Of a stretch of 64,000 nucleotides of DNA, positions 12,235 to 23,640 are shown piece by piece. How positions within the stretch are numbered: position 1 is the stretch's first letter; each line of letters opens with the position of its first letter. The notes under the pieces are model-generated. The model did no database searches. It worked only from the letters and a program-made list of their open reading frames with translations, and had not been told where the DNA came from. Source of the stretch: Whalleya microplaca (taxonomy: Eukaryota > Ascomycota > Sordariomycetes > Xylariales > Xylariaceae); NCBI GenBank assembly GCA_022497155.1, contig MU385719.1, positions 806,001 to 870,000 of the forward strand, given 5' to 3'. A program made the position numbers and the translations under genes.

Positions 12235-13974
12235 ATGAGTGACGACGACGACATCCAGGTCGAAGGGCCACATTTGGCTGAAGATGATCCCATGCGCGCA
12301 TTTTTGCCCGCCTCCTTTGGCAAGAAATCCAAGGAGGCTGACATCGCCGCCCAGTTGGACCGCAGCAGGCGCAGTGTCATCCAGCTTCCGTTAGGCGTGT
12401 CCAAGGGACGAGAGTCTGATTCGGACGGTGCGAATGCCGCCGACAGTGACGATGATGACTCGGACGAATCGGACGATGATGAAGACGAGTATCCCACATC
12501 GCACGAGATGGTCATCAAGACGCACGAACGCGCCGTCACCTCGGTATCTCTGGACCCGGCAGGGGGGCGGTTAATATCAGGCTCTGTCGACTGCACCGTC
12601 AAGTTGCACGATTTCTCTTCTATGACACCAACAACGATTCGAGCATTCAAAAGTGTTGACCCCTACGGAACCAAGCAGACCAGTGCCGGTTCGGAGTCCC
12701 ATCCCGTGCACCATGTCGAGTTCAACCGTCTCGCCGGCGGCGCCTTTCTCTGCATATCAGCACACCCCCAGGCAAAAATCATGTCTCGAGACGGCGATAT
12801 CCTTACTGAGTTTATCAAGGGAGACATGTACCTTAGGGACATGCACAATACGAAGGGACATGTTTCCGAGATCACAACAGGAACGTGGCATCCCACAGAT
12901 AAGAATGTCTGTGTGACTGCGGGCACCGACAGTACACTGCGGATATGGGACATCAATAACAAGCGCAGCCAGAAGGAGGTCCTGGTTTTCAAATCAAAGG
13001 CTGCCGGCGCTGCAGGCAGGACACGAATGACTGCCGTTGCGTGGGGAACCCCAGTGCAGGGAGGCAATAACGTCCTGATTTCTGCAGCCCTGGATGGGAG
13101 TCTCGTGATGTGGAGCGGCGACGGCCCATTTACCCGCCCAACAGCAGAGATCAAAGCCGCCCACAAACCAGACACTTGGACGGGAGGAATTGACATAAGT
13201 TCTGACGGCCGAATGGTAGTAACGAGAGGAGGCGACAATTTGATTAAGTTATGGGATACACGCAAGTTCAAGGAGCCTCTCGTCTCTGTCGAGCATCCGT
13301 CGACCTCCGACCACTACCCAACCTCCAACATCAAATATGCGCCAAATTCCACCAGTATTATCACTGGATCGGTAACCGGCCATCTACACATACTGAACCC
13401 GGGCAACCTGAGCTCTGAATATACGACACCGATTACGCCAGGATCGCCTGTGATCGCGGTAGACTGGCATCCAAAGATTAACCAGATAATTACCGGCTCT
13501 GCAAACTCGGAGACGCACATTTTATACAACCCTACAATGTCCACAAGGGGTGCTGTGGACGTTATGTCACGCGCACCGAAGAGACGGCACGTGGACGACA
13601 ATCCAGAGTTCACAACGGACCAGTCTCTGGGTCTCTCGGGAGACGCCATCGTCAACCCCGGCGCCCTACCCGGATCTAAGAAGACGGGTGTGACGGCGTC
13701 CGGAAAGTCGAAAGACCCCCGGAGACCCCATGTGCCTCAGCAAACGCCGTTCATGCGGAGTCAGCCCGACGAGAAGCACATTAGTGAGAATATCCCACTA
13801 AGCCGGATGTTACACGAGGACCCTCGGGAAGCACTCCTGAAATATGCAGACAAGGCTAAGAAGGATCCAATGTTCACGAATGCTTGGAAGAGCACACAGC
13901 CAGTAACGCAGTATGCTGATGTGAGCGATGACGAAGAGGAGGACGGACCGGAGAAGAAGAAAGTCAAGAGGTGA
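12235..13974 (+). CDS. WD40 repeat protein, WDR70/Gastrulation-defective-1 family
   Basis: Intronless, 579 aa from the ATG at 12235 (MSDDDDIQVEG). The frame is open further upstream but only from a GTG, and the acidic start fits the family. An acidic N-terminal region (D/E/S-rich, about residues 60-90) is followed by WD repeats from about residue 97, including THERAVTSVSLDPAGGRLISGS and HVSEITTGTWHPTD with WDI/LWD endings. The lysine-rich C-terminus (EKKKVKR) looks like a nuclear localisation signal. WDR70 in fission yeast and animals acts in the nucleus and has been tied to histone H2B ubiquitination and DNA-damage responses; that role is transferred by family here. Length matches the family. 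It sits head-to-head with the NIPA gene. Confidence 0.85.
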   Translation: MSDDDDIQVEGPHLAEDDPMRAFLPASFGKKSKEADIAAQLDRSRRSVIQLPLGVSKGRESDSDGANAADSDDDDSDESDDDEDEYPTSHEMVIKTHERAVTSVSLDPAGGRLISGSVDCTVKLHDFSSMTPTTIRAFKSVDPYGTKQTSAGSESHPVHHVEFNRLAGGAFLCISAHPQAKIMSRDGDILTEFIKGDMYLRDMHNTKGHVSEITTGTWHPTDKNVCVTAGTDSTLRIWDINNKRSQKEVLVFKSKAAGAAGRTRMTAVAWGTPVQGGNNVLISAALDGSLVMWSGDGPFTRPTAEIKAAHKPDTWTGGIDISSDGRMVVTRGGDNLIKLWDTRKFKEPLVSVEHPSTSDHYPTSNIKYAPNSTSIITGSVTGHLHILNPGNLSSEYTTPITPGSPVIAVDWHPKINQIITGSANSETHILYNPTMSTRGAVDVMSRAPKRRHVDDNPEFTTDQSLGLSGDAIVNPGALPGSKKTGVTASGKSKDPRRPHVPQQTPFMRSQPDEKHISENIPLSRMLHEDPREALLKYADKAKKDPMFTNAWKSTQPVTQYADVSDDEEEDGPEKKKVKR

Positions 13975-15537
13975 GAGAGAGAAGTTGGAAGAGACAAAAG
14001 GTGCCGAGGGCATCTATATACAAGATCTGACACACTTGAGGCGCGGTGATCTGCCAAGAGACCCACGGCATCTACATAGTACAGGCAGACATGGAGCTCA
14101 TTGCGGCCGTACTAGACTCTACCTACCTAGGTAGCTGTTGACATAGCTTAAAACAGGTAGGCCCAGTAAACCCCTAGGTACGCAGCCCGGCACCTATTGC
14201 GATGAACCAATAGCGGGGCACACATGCGTAGAGAGCATTTGGGACTCTCTCTGCCGTATACTATGGTACATGTACGCACTATTATCTGCAGGTACAATCA
14301 CATGTACCTACACTACTCCTCACTGTACAGCCCGTGGTCAGTAATGCGATCGATCCATTTAATGGCTCCTTTGATACGGTTTACATAGCAGCAGAACGAG
14401 CTAGTTATCACGGTGGTCTACCTAGCACTGCCAAGGTAGTAACTGAATATTCTACTAGTAATCAAATAGACTACATGCAAATCTTTGAATTTCTACAAAG
14501 TACGTATCTAATAAGGGATGTACACGCATTGATGCTGGAATGTCAGGCAAACAGTCACAGTCAGGCTTGATAGATTGTTTGCGAATAGGCAGGTATGTAA
14601 GCAGGTACATAGGTACCTAGGCTAGTAGGTTAATGAATTATGTAAGGTGGAGGCAGTTGATTACCTAAGTCAGCAGCTGCAGGGGTCTTTTACGGGAAAA
14701 CATGATGCCGATTGGCCAGCGGGTCCGGGCAGTGCTCGCTAGCGCGCTTTCTCAGGTGACAGGCAAAACGGAGTGGTCTGGTCTTGTTGCGGTTGTGCGC
14801 CTTTCACATCAAACCATCTCTTTCCACGCCATCAATCGCGCATCAAAAAAAGCGAGCCGCATCACCCATCCCCGTCTAAATTCATCGACAACCATCCGGA
14901 GTTGTAGGTAACTTTTGTTTTACGCGATTTTTTCCCGCGAAAGCCTGCCCCTCCGTACCGGCTTTTAACCTGCCGTCCACCAACGACCTGCCTTTTCCGC
15001 CCCCCTTGGCTCGAGACTCACGTTCCCCCCCCGAACCGCGACAAGTCGAGAGGCAGATTTACGGCCATCCATCCCCGACCAATCCATCCCCACCGCAACC
15101 GCGAGCCGCAACTTGGTTGACTTTCTTTTTTTTTTTTTTGATTATTGATCTGAACGACACCCGCCCACCGCGACCGCCGCGACGCGCACAACACCCCGTC
15201 CTCAGGCTTTTTTCATCAACCACCTTTCTCTCTCCCTACCCAACAAAATACACCTGTGCGGTGCTGCACCCACTTACTTCGGCTTCTCAGCCTTGGTCTG
15301 CGCCGTGTTATCACCACACTCCAACCATTCCCTCATCACGATCCCGTGTCGTGGTTCAAACCCATAGTTCTGTTCTGTCGCTATCCAACAGGGTGAAACG
15401 TATTTCCTCGCGATATCGCATTATACTCCACCGTCGCTATCGACTATCGTGCTTCAGATATGGTTGCCTCAAAATAGAGTAGGAAGAATATCATTAGTAG
15501 GGACCAAATAGAAATTGCTTTTCGCAGTTTGACCAAG
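13975..15537. other. Intergenic and SNF2 leader
   Basis: The perfect palindrome CTACCTAGGTAG recurs at 14123-14134. A 78-codon frame at 14334-14570 starts at GTG and shows no domain. From about 14,880 the plus strand becomes C/T-rich (including a T-run near 15122-15138), as expected for the promoter and 5' UTR of the SNF2 gene. The 158-codon frame at 15006-15482 is compositionally biased leader sequence and not called a gene. Confidence 0.5.
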
Positions 15538-18500
15538 ATGGCGTCTGTTCAGGCTTCTCCAGCCGTTCAGCATCCCGGCTCCTCGGTGATGCCACCGCAG
15601 ATGAGCCAGGCGCAGGTCCAAGAGATGTATATGGTTCGTACCTCCCTTTGCGTGCCTTAAACTATATTTGGCCCACTCCTGCGCTGCCAATGCTAATGTT
15701 GGCAATATACAGAAATTCCGACGGATGAAGGAGCAAGGGGTCCCTCATACCGACCCCGAATACATCAAGACTAATCAGTTCTTGGTGAATGTCCAGCACC
15801 AGCAGCAAATGCGCAAGCAGCAACAGCAGAACTACCTCCATCATCAGCAGCAGCAGCAGCAACTGCAACAGCAACAGCAACATTTGCGAGCTGCGGAGAT
15901 GTCGCAAAACCTACAGAATGGTAATATTAACGGAGCCCAGTCGGGTTCACCATCTCAGCCGCCTTCGTCCCAGGGCACGCAGCCACCTGCATCCGCTGCC
16001 CTGGGAGCCTCTGCGCTGCCTTCTACCACGGCGCCAGCTGCTCAATCTACTACGTCGCCTTCGACTGCCTCACCTGCCTCACAATTCTCACCGCAGCAAT
16101 TGAGTTTGCTCAGGCAACAGATTCAGGCTTTCAAATTGCTCGGCAAGAATGTCGGAGTGCCATTTCAGATGCAGCAGGCCCTGAATGCGCACCGTCAACG
16201 AAGACAAGCGGTCGCTGAACAGTCCACCAAACCCCCTACTGCGTCTGTTGGTACTCCCACGGCGCCAACGCCCGATGCAGCAAAGGCTGAGTCTACTCTG
16301 CCTGATGGTGAACCTGAATCTGAAGCTGCAGCGGCTCCAAAAGGTAGGACCTTCAAGACCATCAAGTCTCCGTACGAGGGCGCACTCGTTCGTAAGGATA
16401 TTAGCTATCACGATCATGGACAGCGGAAACAACGCCTCATTATCCCTAGTATATTCCCTACAGGTATCGACTTCGAACAGCTGAGACATGAACGAGAGAT
16501 CATCATCTTCAACCGTATGAAGGCTAGATACGCTGAACTAAAGACGGTTCCTGGGAGCATCTCGCATTGGGATACAACCAAGGAAACCGTTGAGCCTGAT
16601 GATACGTTGAAGCGAAAAGCTATAATAGAGTTCAAGTCTCTCGGTCTCTACGCCAAGCAGCGTTCCCTGCGCGAGAAAGTTGGCCGATTGATGATGCACT
16701 ACGACAATCTCGCCATGACTACTAATCGTAGCCAATATCGGCGCACTAAGAAGCAAAATGTGCGTGAAGCTCGTATCACCGAGAAGCTCGAGAAGCAGCA
16801 ACGCGATGCCCGTGAGAATCGCGAGAAGAAGAAACACACAGACTTCCTTCAATCTGTTCAGCACCACAAATCTGAGATTCTCAATTCTGCCCATGCGTCT
16901 CGAAGTAAGAATTCGAAGATGGGCCGAGCTATGTACGCACATCACTTCAACATTGAGAAAGAGGAGCAGAAGCGTATTGAGCGGACTGCCAAGCAACGTC
17001 TCCAAGCTCTTAAGGCCAACGACGAAGAGGCCTATCTCAAGTTGCTCGACCAAGCCAAGGACACGCGTATCACGCATCTCCTTAGACAGACCGATGGCTT
17101 CTTGAAGCAGCTTGCTTCCTCTGTTAAGGCACAGCAGCGACAGGCTGCAGAGCGTTATGGTGACGAGGGTGGTGACTTCGCCGAAGAAGAGGAGAGTGAG
17201 ATCGACGAGGAGGGCCAAGGGCCTGACCGCAAGATCGACTATTATGCCGTGGCTCATCGTATCAAGGAAGAAGTCACAGAGCAGGCCAATATCCTCGTTG
17301 GTGGTAGTCTCAAGGAGTACCAAATCAAGGGCTTACAGTGGATGATCTCCCTGTACAACAACAATCTCAATGGTATCCTTGCCGACGAAATGGGTCTCGG
17401 TAAAACAATCCAGACGATCAGCTTGGTCACTTATCTCATTGAACGCAAGCAGCAACAAGGTCCCTATCTCGTTATCGTTCCTCTGAGTACACTGACCAAC
17501 TGGAACCTCGAATTCGAAAAGTGGGCGCCTTCTGTGAGCCGTATAGTTTACAAAGGACCACCGAACGCGCGGAAGATGCAGCAGGATAAGATCCGGCAAG
17601 GCAAATTCCAGGTTCTGCTCACGACTTACGAATACATCATCAAGGATCGCCCAGTTCTGAGCAAGATCAAGTGGTTCCACATGATTATTGATGAAGGTCA
17701 TCGTATGAAGAACACCAACTCAAAGTTGAGTGCGACGATTTCTCAGTACTACAACACCCGTTTCCGTCTCATCCTTACTGGTACACCTCTGCAGAACAAC
17801 TTGGGTGAATTGTGGGCTATGCTGAACTTTGTCCTTCCAAACATCTTCAAGTCGGTGAAGACATTCGATGAGTGGTTCAATACTCCCTTCGCAAATACCG
17901 GCGGCCAAGACAAGATGGAGCTGAATGAAGAAGAGCAAATTCTCGTTATTCGCCGTCTTCATAAGGTGCTGAGGCCATTCCTGCTTCGTCGTCTCAAGAA
18001 GGATGTCGAGAAAGATCTGCCAGACAAGACGGAGAAGGTCATCAAGTGCAAGTTCTCTGCGCTCCAGTCTCGCTTGTACAAACAAATGGTTACGCACCAG
18101 AAGATTGCTGTGAGTGATGGAAAGGGTGGCAAGGCTTCGGCTCGTGGCCTTAGCAACATGATCATGCAGCTCCGAAAACTATGTAACCATCCCTTTGTGT
18201 TCGATGAAGTCGAGAACCAGATGAATCCTCTGAACACCAGCAATGATCTTCTCTGGCGAACGGCCGGCAAATTTGAGCTATTGGATCGAATTCTTCCGAA
18301 GTACAGAGCAACCGGACATCGTGTCCTGATGTTCTTCCAAATGACTGCAATCATGGATATTATGGAAGATTTTCTTCGATTCCGAGGAATTCAGTACTTA
18401 CGCCTCGATGGTACTACCAAATCTGAGGACCGTTCTGATCTCCTGAAGGCTTTCAATGCCCCCGATTCGCCGTATTTCATGTTCCTGCTTTCCACCCGTG

Positions 18501-20027
18501 CTGGTGGTTTGGGTCTCAACCTACAGACCGCCGATACCGTCATCATTTACGACTCGGATTGGAATCCCCACCAGGATTTGCAAGCCCAAGATCGTGCACA
18601 TCGTATTGGCCAGAAGAACGAAGTGCGTATCTTGCGACTCATCAGCTCTAGCTCGGTCGAGGAAAAGATCCTGGAACGAGCAAGATATAAGCTTGACATG
18701 GATGGCAAAGTCATTCAAGCCGGTCGGTTTGATAACAAGTCCTCTGAAACCGATCGTGATGCGATGCTTCGAACATTGCTGGAGACGGCAGACATGGCAG
18801 ACTCGGGCGAACAAGAAGAGATGGACGACGAAGAGTTGAACATGATTCTTGCTCGAAATGATGACGAAGTCGTCGTTTTCCAACAACTCGATGATGAACG
18901 TGCAAGGCATCCCCTCTACGGCACCATCCCAGGAGCGAAACATATCCCGCGATTGATGGCTGAAAATGAGCTTCCGGATATTTACTTGATCGAAGGCAAT
19001 CCGGTTCCTGAAGAGCAAGAGGAAGTTCTAGGTCGTGGAGCCCGTGAACGCACTCGAGTTAAGTACGATGATGGTTTGACTGAAGAGCAATGGCTCATGG
19101 CTGTGGACGATGACGGCGACACGCCAGAAGCCGCAGCGGCTCGGAAGCAGGCCCGAAAGGACAAGCGCGAGACGAATAGGCTCAAGAGATTAGTGACTTT
19201 CAGTGCATCTGGCGCCAACTCTCCTAGTGCGAGCCGTGCTAGCACAGAGGAGATTGAGACTCCTCCTAAGAAGCGTGGACGCAAGCCTGGTAGCAAGAAC
19301 GAAAAGCGCAAGGCTGAGGATGATGATGGCGAGCCTCCTGCTAAAAAGCGACGTGGACCTCAGGGACGTCCTAGAGCATTGGCGGGCAGTAGTGTTGAGC
19401 CACGCATCAGCCCAGAAGTCCGACAGGTTCTGCAGAAGAGTTTGCGTAACCTTTACGACGGACTGATGGGTCTAGAAGTCGATATCCCGCCTGAAGATCA
19501 GGTTGAGGACGATGATGATGATGAGCCTACCAAGCGGCTAATCATTGGGCCATTTGTCAAGCTGCCATCCAAGCGAGATTATGGCGATTATTACCTTCTC
19601 ATTCAAAATCCGATCTGTATGAATCAAATACAGCAAAGGATCAAGAAAGAAGAGTACTATAGCATCAATGACATGCGCAAGGACATCACATTGATGTGCA
19701 ATAATTGCAGAACTTACAATGAAGACGGCAGCCTTCTTTACGCGGATGCGATTATGATGGAGGTAAGTTTCAGATATCATTGCTCCGTCCAGGTTGATTT
19801 ACTAACATACACAGAAATTCTTCAACGATCGGGCACAGGAAGAAATGAATGAACATCCGGAACTAGCCGATCTTGAAGATCCCACTGCGAAAGACAGCTC
19901 GGCCCCTCCAACTACCAGTGCTGGGACGCCTCAGCCGTCTGCAAGCACGACGAGGATAAAACTGGTATCTAATGGCGCGAGCCAGGCCAATGGAGGTTCA
20001 AGCGGCGTTCAGAGTGATGGTGAATAG
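15538..20027 (+). CDS. snf2: SNF2/STH1-type chromatin-remodelling ATPase
   Basis: Catalytic subunit of a SWI/SNF or RSC complex. Three exons: 15538-15633, 15713-19762, 19815-20027; introns of 79 nt (branch CTAAT) and 52 nt; 1452 aa. Order of domains: glutamine-rich tract (~residues 75-100, CAG-rich), QLQ (~157-192), HSA helix (~345-440), DEXD ATPase with Walker A-like DEMGLGKT (~590) and DEGH box (~691), helicase C lobe ending in RAHRIGQKNEVRILRLI (~994), SnAC segment (~1049-1100), AT-hook-like basic stretch KKRGRKPGSK (~1216), then a bromodomain (~1265-1390). The last intron splits the bromodomain end, so ignoring it truncates the protein. The bromodomain carries an acidic insert (DDDDDE) in its first loop. 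ATP-driven nucleosome sliding or ejection in the nucleus is established for the family. I cannot say by eye whether this is the SWI/SNF or RSC paralogue. Confidence 0.97.
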
Positions 20028-21754
20028 TATCGCTTACCTTATTTGATCTATCATTAGCATTACAAGACTTCAGGTTTCACCCCCAAACACGCTTTACCAG
20101 TACTTGAATTTTTCGCGCAATAATCTTCAAGTTCTTCAACCTCTTTTGCAATCTGGATCCTTTCCAGAGCCCCCCAGTCCTTTTCTATCTACTCTTCGTT
20201 GATGGTCGTTCAGGCGTATGGTTGGAGTTCTTCTACAGGCAAAGGGAAGGGGAGGGAAAGAGGAAACGAATGGCATGTGTATCACAAATCGACGATTCAT
20301 TCGTATTTGGCGAGGCAAAGCAATAATACCCTGGCTTCTTTCTATTATTCACCATTTTGCCCTTGTTCCATTAATACTACGGCGGAAGAAGAAGAAGAAG
20401 AAGAAGAAGAAAAAAGAAGAAGCTCCCGATAAAACAAGTAGCTTGCGCTGTAACGAAGAAAAACACAAATCGCGGTTTGCAAGTTGGTTCGGTCCGAATT
20501 AGATAGACGACTTGGCATGAAGTGTGAGAAGGGTACGTACGACATTGTCAGAGGTCAGAGGAGGGACGGACGTGTTGTGTTGTGTTGTCTAATAAGTAGT
20601 GTTTGCAGTTAATGCGCACGTCATGCGTTGAGCACCGCCAATGTTTTTTTTTTTGTGACTGTCTGATTCTATTTCCCTTGGTTTGGAGGTGTAGATAACT
20701 CCGTTCCACTCTAACCTGTCTATCAAGATAATCAACGTAGCCTTGTTACCACGATCCTAGTAGAAACCGTTTGACTGTTATGGTACGCCCTATTGGGCTG
20801 AGGGTGGTACGGGCCTACGTATGCCCGGCCGCCTATACATGTATATAAGGGGCTCTGTCACCTTTCTATAGCTTCACCTTGCACCAATTCAGTCACTATA
20901 CTCGTTACTTTGTCCCATATTGACATTAGCACCTATAAAGACTGCAGGGCACGCATTCCAGCACATCATTATGATGCCGAGTCAAGCCGCACCCTTTAGG
21001 TTCTGGCATACGTACGTTTGTGGCTTATCAACAAGGCTACAACGCAACCATGGAGTCTATCTCACATGATAGAAGGCATCTGGTGCGATGCTAAGCGCTA
21101 GATGAGGCTATTCGCAATCGTGTCATGAAAGGAGGGGGAGGGGAGGGGAAGTAAGCACTATATCATGTTCCCAATAGATTTATTAACCGATAGTCCTAAC
21201 ATGTGAAAAAGAAAAGAAATTTAAATAAATCAAAATAACCGTAGCTGTTGTTGTCTTAGGAGGGAGGCCGATGGTAGGGATTATGGTGACCAAAAAGTGG
21301 ATGTATTAATAATGATGGTGTGGTGAACTACCTAGAAGCTGAGGGCACAGAGCACTCCCACATAGTTTGTTAGAAAATACATCGAGGCAGTATAGACATA
21401 TATTGAGAATAATGCGCGTAGTTAAGCTCAATGAGATACAGCTAGATGTTATAGGTACGGTAAGGCACGTAGAGTCAGTATACTTGTATTTTACCCCTAT
21501 TTTGGGACGGCCTTCAACCAACCCTCCGTACTCTTTATACAATTGAATATTCAACCTCCATTTTGCGCCCAGATAGTAAGAAACTGTGTATATAATGTGG
21601 TATCACTATACATTAATGCTATGCCAGGGGTATATTCCAGCAGATCCATCTCCGCCATATGCTTCATGTGTCGTTATGCCTCCAAGCCATCTCATTCATT
21701 AACCATGACACTTAAAACATCCAGCGAAATCGACTCGCTCATGAAAATGCCAGT
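20028..21754. other. Intergenic, convergent; possible orphan promoter
   Basis: Lies between SNF2 (+) and the minus-strand membrane-protein gene. It contains a GAA microsatellite and a TATA-box-like TATATAAGG at 20842-20850, followed about 120 nt later by a 32-codon ATG ORF (20971-21069). No recognisable protein. A G-rich purine run occurs near 21130-21150. Confidence 0.4.
20385..20421 (+). repeat. GAA trinucleotide microsatellite
   Basis: About eight GAA units, then an A-run and three more GAA units. It lies beyond the SNF2 stop codon, in 3' flanking sequence. Short-frame ORFs here read as glutamate or lysine runs and are artefacts of the repeat. Confidence 0.9.
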
Positions 21755-22723
21755 TTAACGCCATATTGGGCCTTCATCCCCCAAGTCTCCCTCCTCCTCG
21801 GCATCCTCCTCAGCATCCTCATCGGCGTCTTCCCCGATGGGCTCCTCGGTAGGCTCCCTGACAGGCCAGTCGAGGCACCAACTTGCCAGCAGTCCGGCCA
21901 GCTTCCAGCAATATCCCTGGCGTGACTCCCACACAAAACCAATCCAGAAGCAAACGAAGAAAGGGAACGCAGTGTTCGCCTCGAACTGCGTAGGAACACC
22001 ATCCCAGACCAGGCGGCACAGATCCCAGCCCATCCAGCCGGCGAAGCCACCGAGCAGTGGAAACGAGCCTCTGGCACCAGGCTGCGTTTTCCAGTTCCAC
22101 CCGAAGACGACCGAGATAACGAGGCCTGACAGCCACACCGTACGTAGGCAACGGTTCGCAATCTGCTGCCCTCCCACAAGCTTCGACAGCTGCTCTGGGC
22201 TGAAATAGCTGTAACACAAAATACACAGCCCGTGCAATTGTAGTAACATGCTCATCAGTACGCCAGAGTACACAAAGCGCTTCTCACGCTTCTGCTGTGC
22301 TCGCCGTTTGGCTGCGCTTATGATCTGGGATCGCCGTCTGCCTCGGGTGGTGTATAGCGTGGTGTCTGCCCTTTTGCCGTTCCGGCTGGGGCTCGCCGGT
22401 GGTGTCAAGACGCGGGCCTCGCTGGCGACCTCCTCAACCTCTTCTCCCGCCTGCTGGTCCGGCATGTGAGGTGGCCACGCAAATTCGTCGCGCGGCTGGC
22501 TTTCTTCCTTTAACATGGGATTGGCTGCGGGGAAGTAGCCGAAGCCATTATTCTCTGCCCACATGTCCCAGTCGCCTTGTTCATGGACGGGATTTCGCGG
22601 ACCGTGCCCGGGCACTGGGTCTCTGAAATCATCATCGTAGCGCATTTGGTCGAGGCCCAACTGTTGCTCGAAGTATGGGATGTCAAATGGTGGGAAGGGC
22701 TCTATGGACTCCTGTACATCCAT
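21755..22723 (-). CDS. Uncharacterised multi-span membrane protein
   Basis: Intronless 322-aa ORF with a clear ATG. I do not recognise the family. The N-terminal ~145 residues are hydrophilic: acidic and proline-rich first, then a strongly basic stretch just before the membrane part (RGRRRSQIISAAKRRAQQKREKR split across residues 127-149). Hydrophobic segments lie at about residues 151-174, 195-211, 221-240, 252-266 and 272-287, rich in Trp and Cys. The C-terminus is highly acidic (EDADEDAEEDAEEEGDLG). The basic-before-membrane layout suggests a cytosolic N-terminus by the positive-inside rule. It borders the gene-poor island and could be lineage-specific. The long open frame and biased composition make it a likely gene. 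Confidence 0.6.
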   Translation of the reverse strand: MDVQESIEPFPPFDIPYFEQQLGLDQMRYDDDFRDPVPGHGPRNPVHEQGDWDMWAENNGFGYFPAANPMLKEESQPRDEFAWPPHMPDQQAGEEVEEVASEARVLTPPASPSRNGKRADTTLYTTRGRRRSQIISAAKRRAQQKREKRFVYSGVLMSMLLQLHGLCILCYSYFSPEQLSKLVGGQQIANRCLRTVWLSGLVISVVFGWNWKTQPGARGSFPLLGGFAGWMGWDLCRLVWDGVPTQFEANTAFPFFVCFWIGFVWESRQGYCWKLAGLLASWCLDWPVREPTEEPIGEDADEDAEEDAEEEGDLGDEGPIWR

Positions 22724-23152
22724 TGTGGTAGTGAGATAGAGTTATGAAAATGAGGATTGAGATGAGACTTTTGCTTGTGAAGATCTGTTTGATTGAGTGA
22801 TACCGTCTGCCTCAGATGCTTGGAGTTGGGGTGCATGTCGGCCTCTTTTATACTGATATTTGAGGATATGCTCAGAACCTCTCGCAGCCATGTGAATGCA
22901 CACACGTGAAGATTATCTAAGAGCTAAGCGTCTGACTGAAGGTCAGCAACGTAAAACACGTAGTGTAGCCCCTGAACCCAAGCAAGTGGTGAGTGTGTGG
23001 TGACAAGTGGTATATCAACGGATGATGGAGAGGTCACCTTAGTCTCTACAACTAAGTTTCCTTTTGTACTTCCAGTACGCTATCCCGCCTTCTCAACTGT
23101 ATTACCTGCCCAGCACCAGCCTGTATACCTGCGAACTGTGGTGGTGGTCTGT
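22724..23152. other. Intergenic, promoter side of the membrane-protein gene
   Basis: No ORF of note. It leads directly into the inverted repeat; weaker similarity to the opposite flank appears to continue outward from the repeat arm to about 23110. Confidence 0.4.
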
Positions 23153-23290
23153 GCCCTGTCAGCTTAAGGAATTGTTACCTAGTCACATGGAGCTCACCTC
23201 TCCATCATAAATATAACATCCACCTACCACCCTTATTTCAATTGGTGAGAGCTGCAGGATTCGAACCTGCGCAGTTTCCCATTGCGGGTT
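23153..23290. repeat. Inverted repeat, left arm, with tRNA-like 3' end
   Basis: Pairs with 23470-23607 in opposite orientation; most mismatches are C/T or G/A transitions, with a few transversions and small indels. On the minus strand the arm contains an exact Pol III B-box (GGTTCGAATCC, 23267-23257) inside a perfect 5-bp T-stem (GCAGG...CCTGC), followed by seven acceptor-like bases AGCTCTC, an A and CCA (23245-23243). Nuclear tRNA genes do not encode CCA, so the sequence may derive from a mature tRNA or act as a primer-binding-site-like element. A weak A-box-like TGGTCAAGACA lies at 23331-23321 (-), but no complete tRNA fold can be drawn. Confidence 0.8.
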
Positions 23291-23469
23291 GAAGAAGATG
23301 AATTCCAATATGTTCTTGTATGTCTTGACCAGTTTAATTGGCTTGTAGTCTTGAGGCTTTCGTCACTTGTTGTCGCTCGGTTCAATTAATCAATCAATCA
23401 ACCACTCTCCCACAGGTTCCGATCACCGCGATCGCCTTGGAAGATGGGATATCTCAAACAAAACCTATT

Positions 23470-23607
23470 AAACCGCAATGGGAAACCGTGTAGGTTCGAA
23501 TCCTCCAGCTCTCACCAATTGAAGTATTGGGTGTGGTATAGATATTGTATTAATGATGGAGGGTGAGCTTTATGTGACTAGGTAACGATTTCTTAAGTTG
23601 ACAGGGC
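23470..23607. repeat. Inverted repeat, right arm, with degenerate tRNA-like 3' end
   Basis: Reverse-complement copy of 23153-23290. On the plus strand it keeps the B-box GGTTCGAATCC and the AGCTCTC-A-CCA ending (CCA at 23515-23517), but the T-stem is damaged (TAGG versus CCTC). With its partner and the ~180-bp spacer it could form a large foldback hairpin of about 455 bp. Confidence 0.8.
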
Positions 23608-23640
23608 GCACATACCACCCACACACGGCTAAACCTCCCC

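Noticed and set aside
14334..14570. 78-codon frame
   Set aside because: Starts at GTG and shows no similarity to anything I know.
15006..15482. 158-codon plus-strand frame before SNF2
   Set aside because: Composition follows a C/T-rich leader (Pro/Ser/Thr/Arg runs); no ATG start and no domain.
23240..23340. Open minus-strand reading frame through the left arm (YKNILEFIFFNPQWETAQ)
   Set aside because: Short, bounded by stops, and coincides with the better-explained tRNA-like sequence.
23243..23517. A complete intron-containing tRNA spanning both arms
   Set aside because: The arms are inverted, both give only the 3' side of a tRNA, and no matching 5' acceptor (GAGAGCT), D-arm or anticodon arm is present on one strand.
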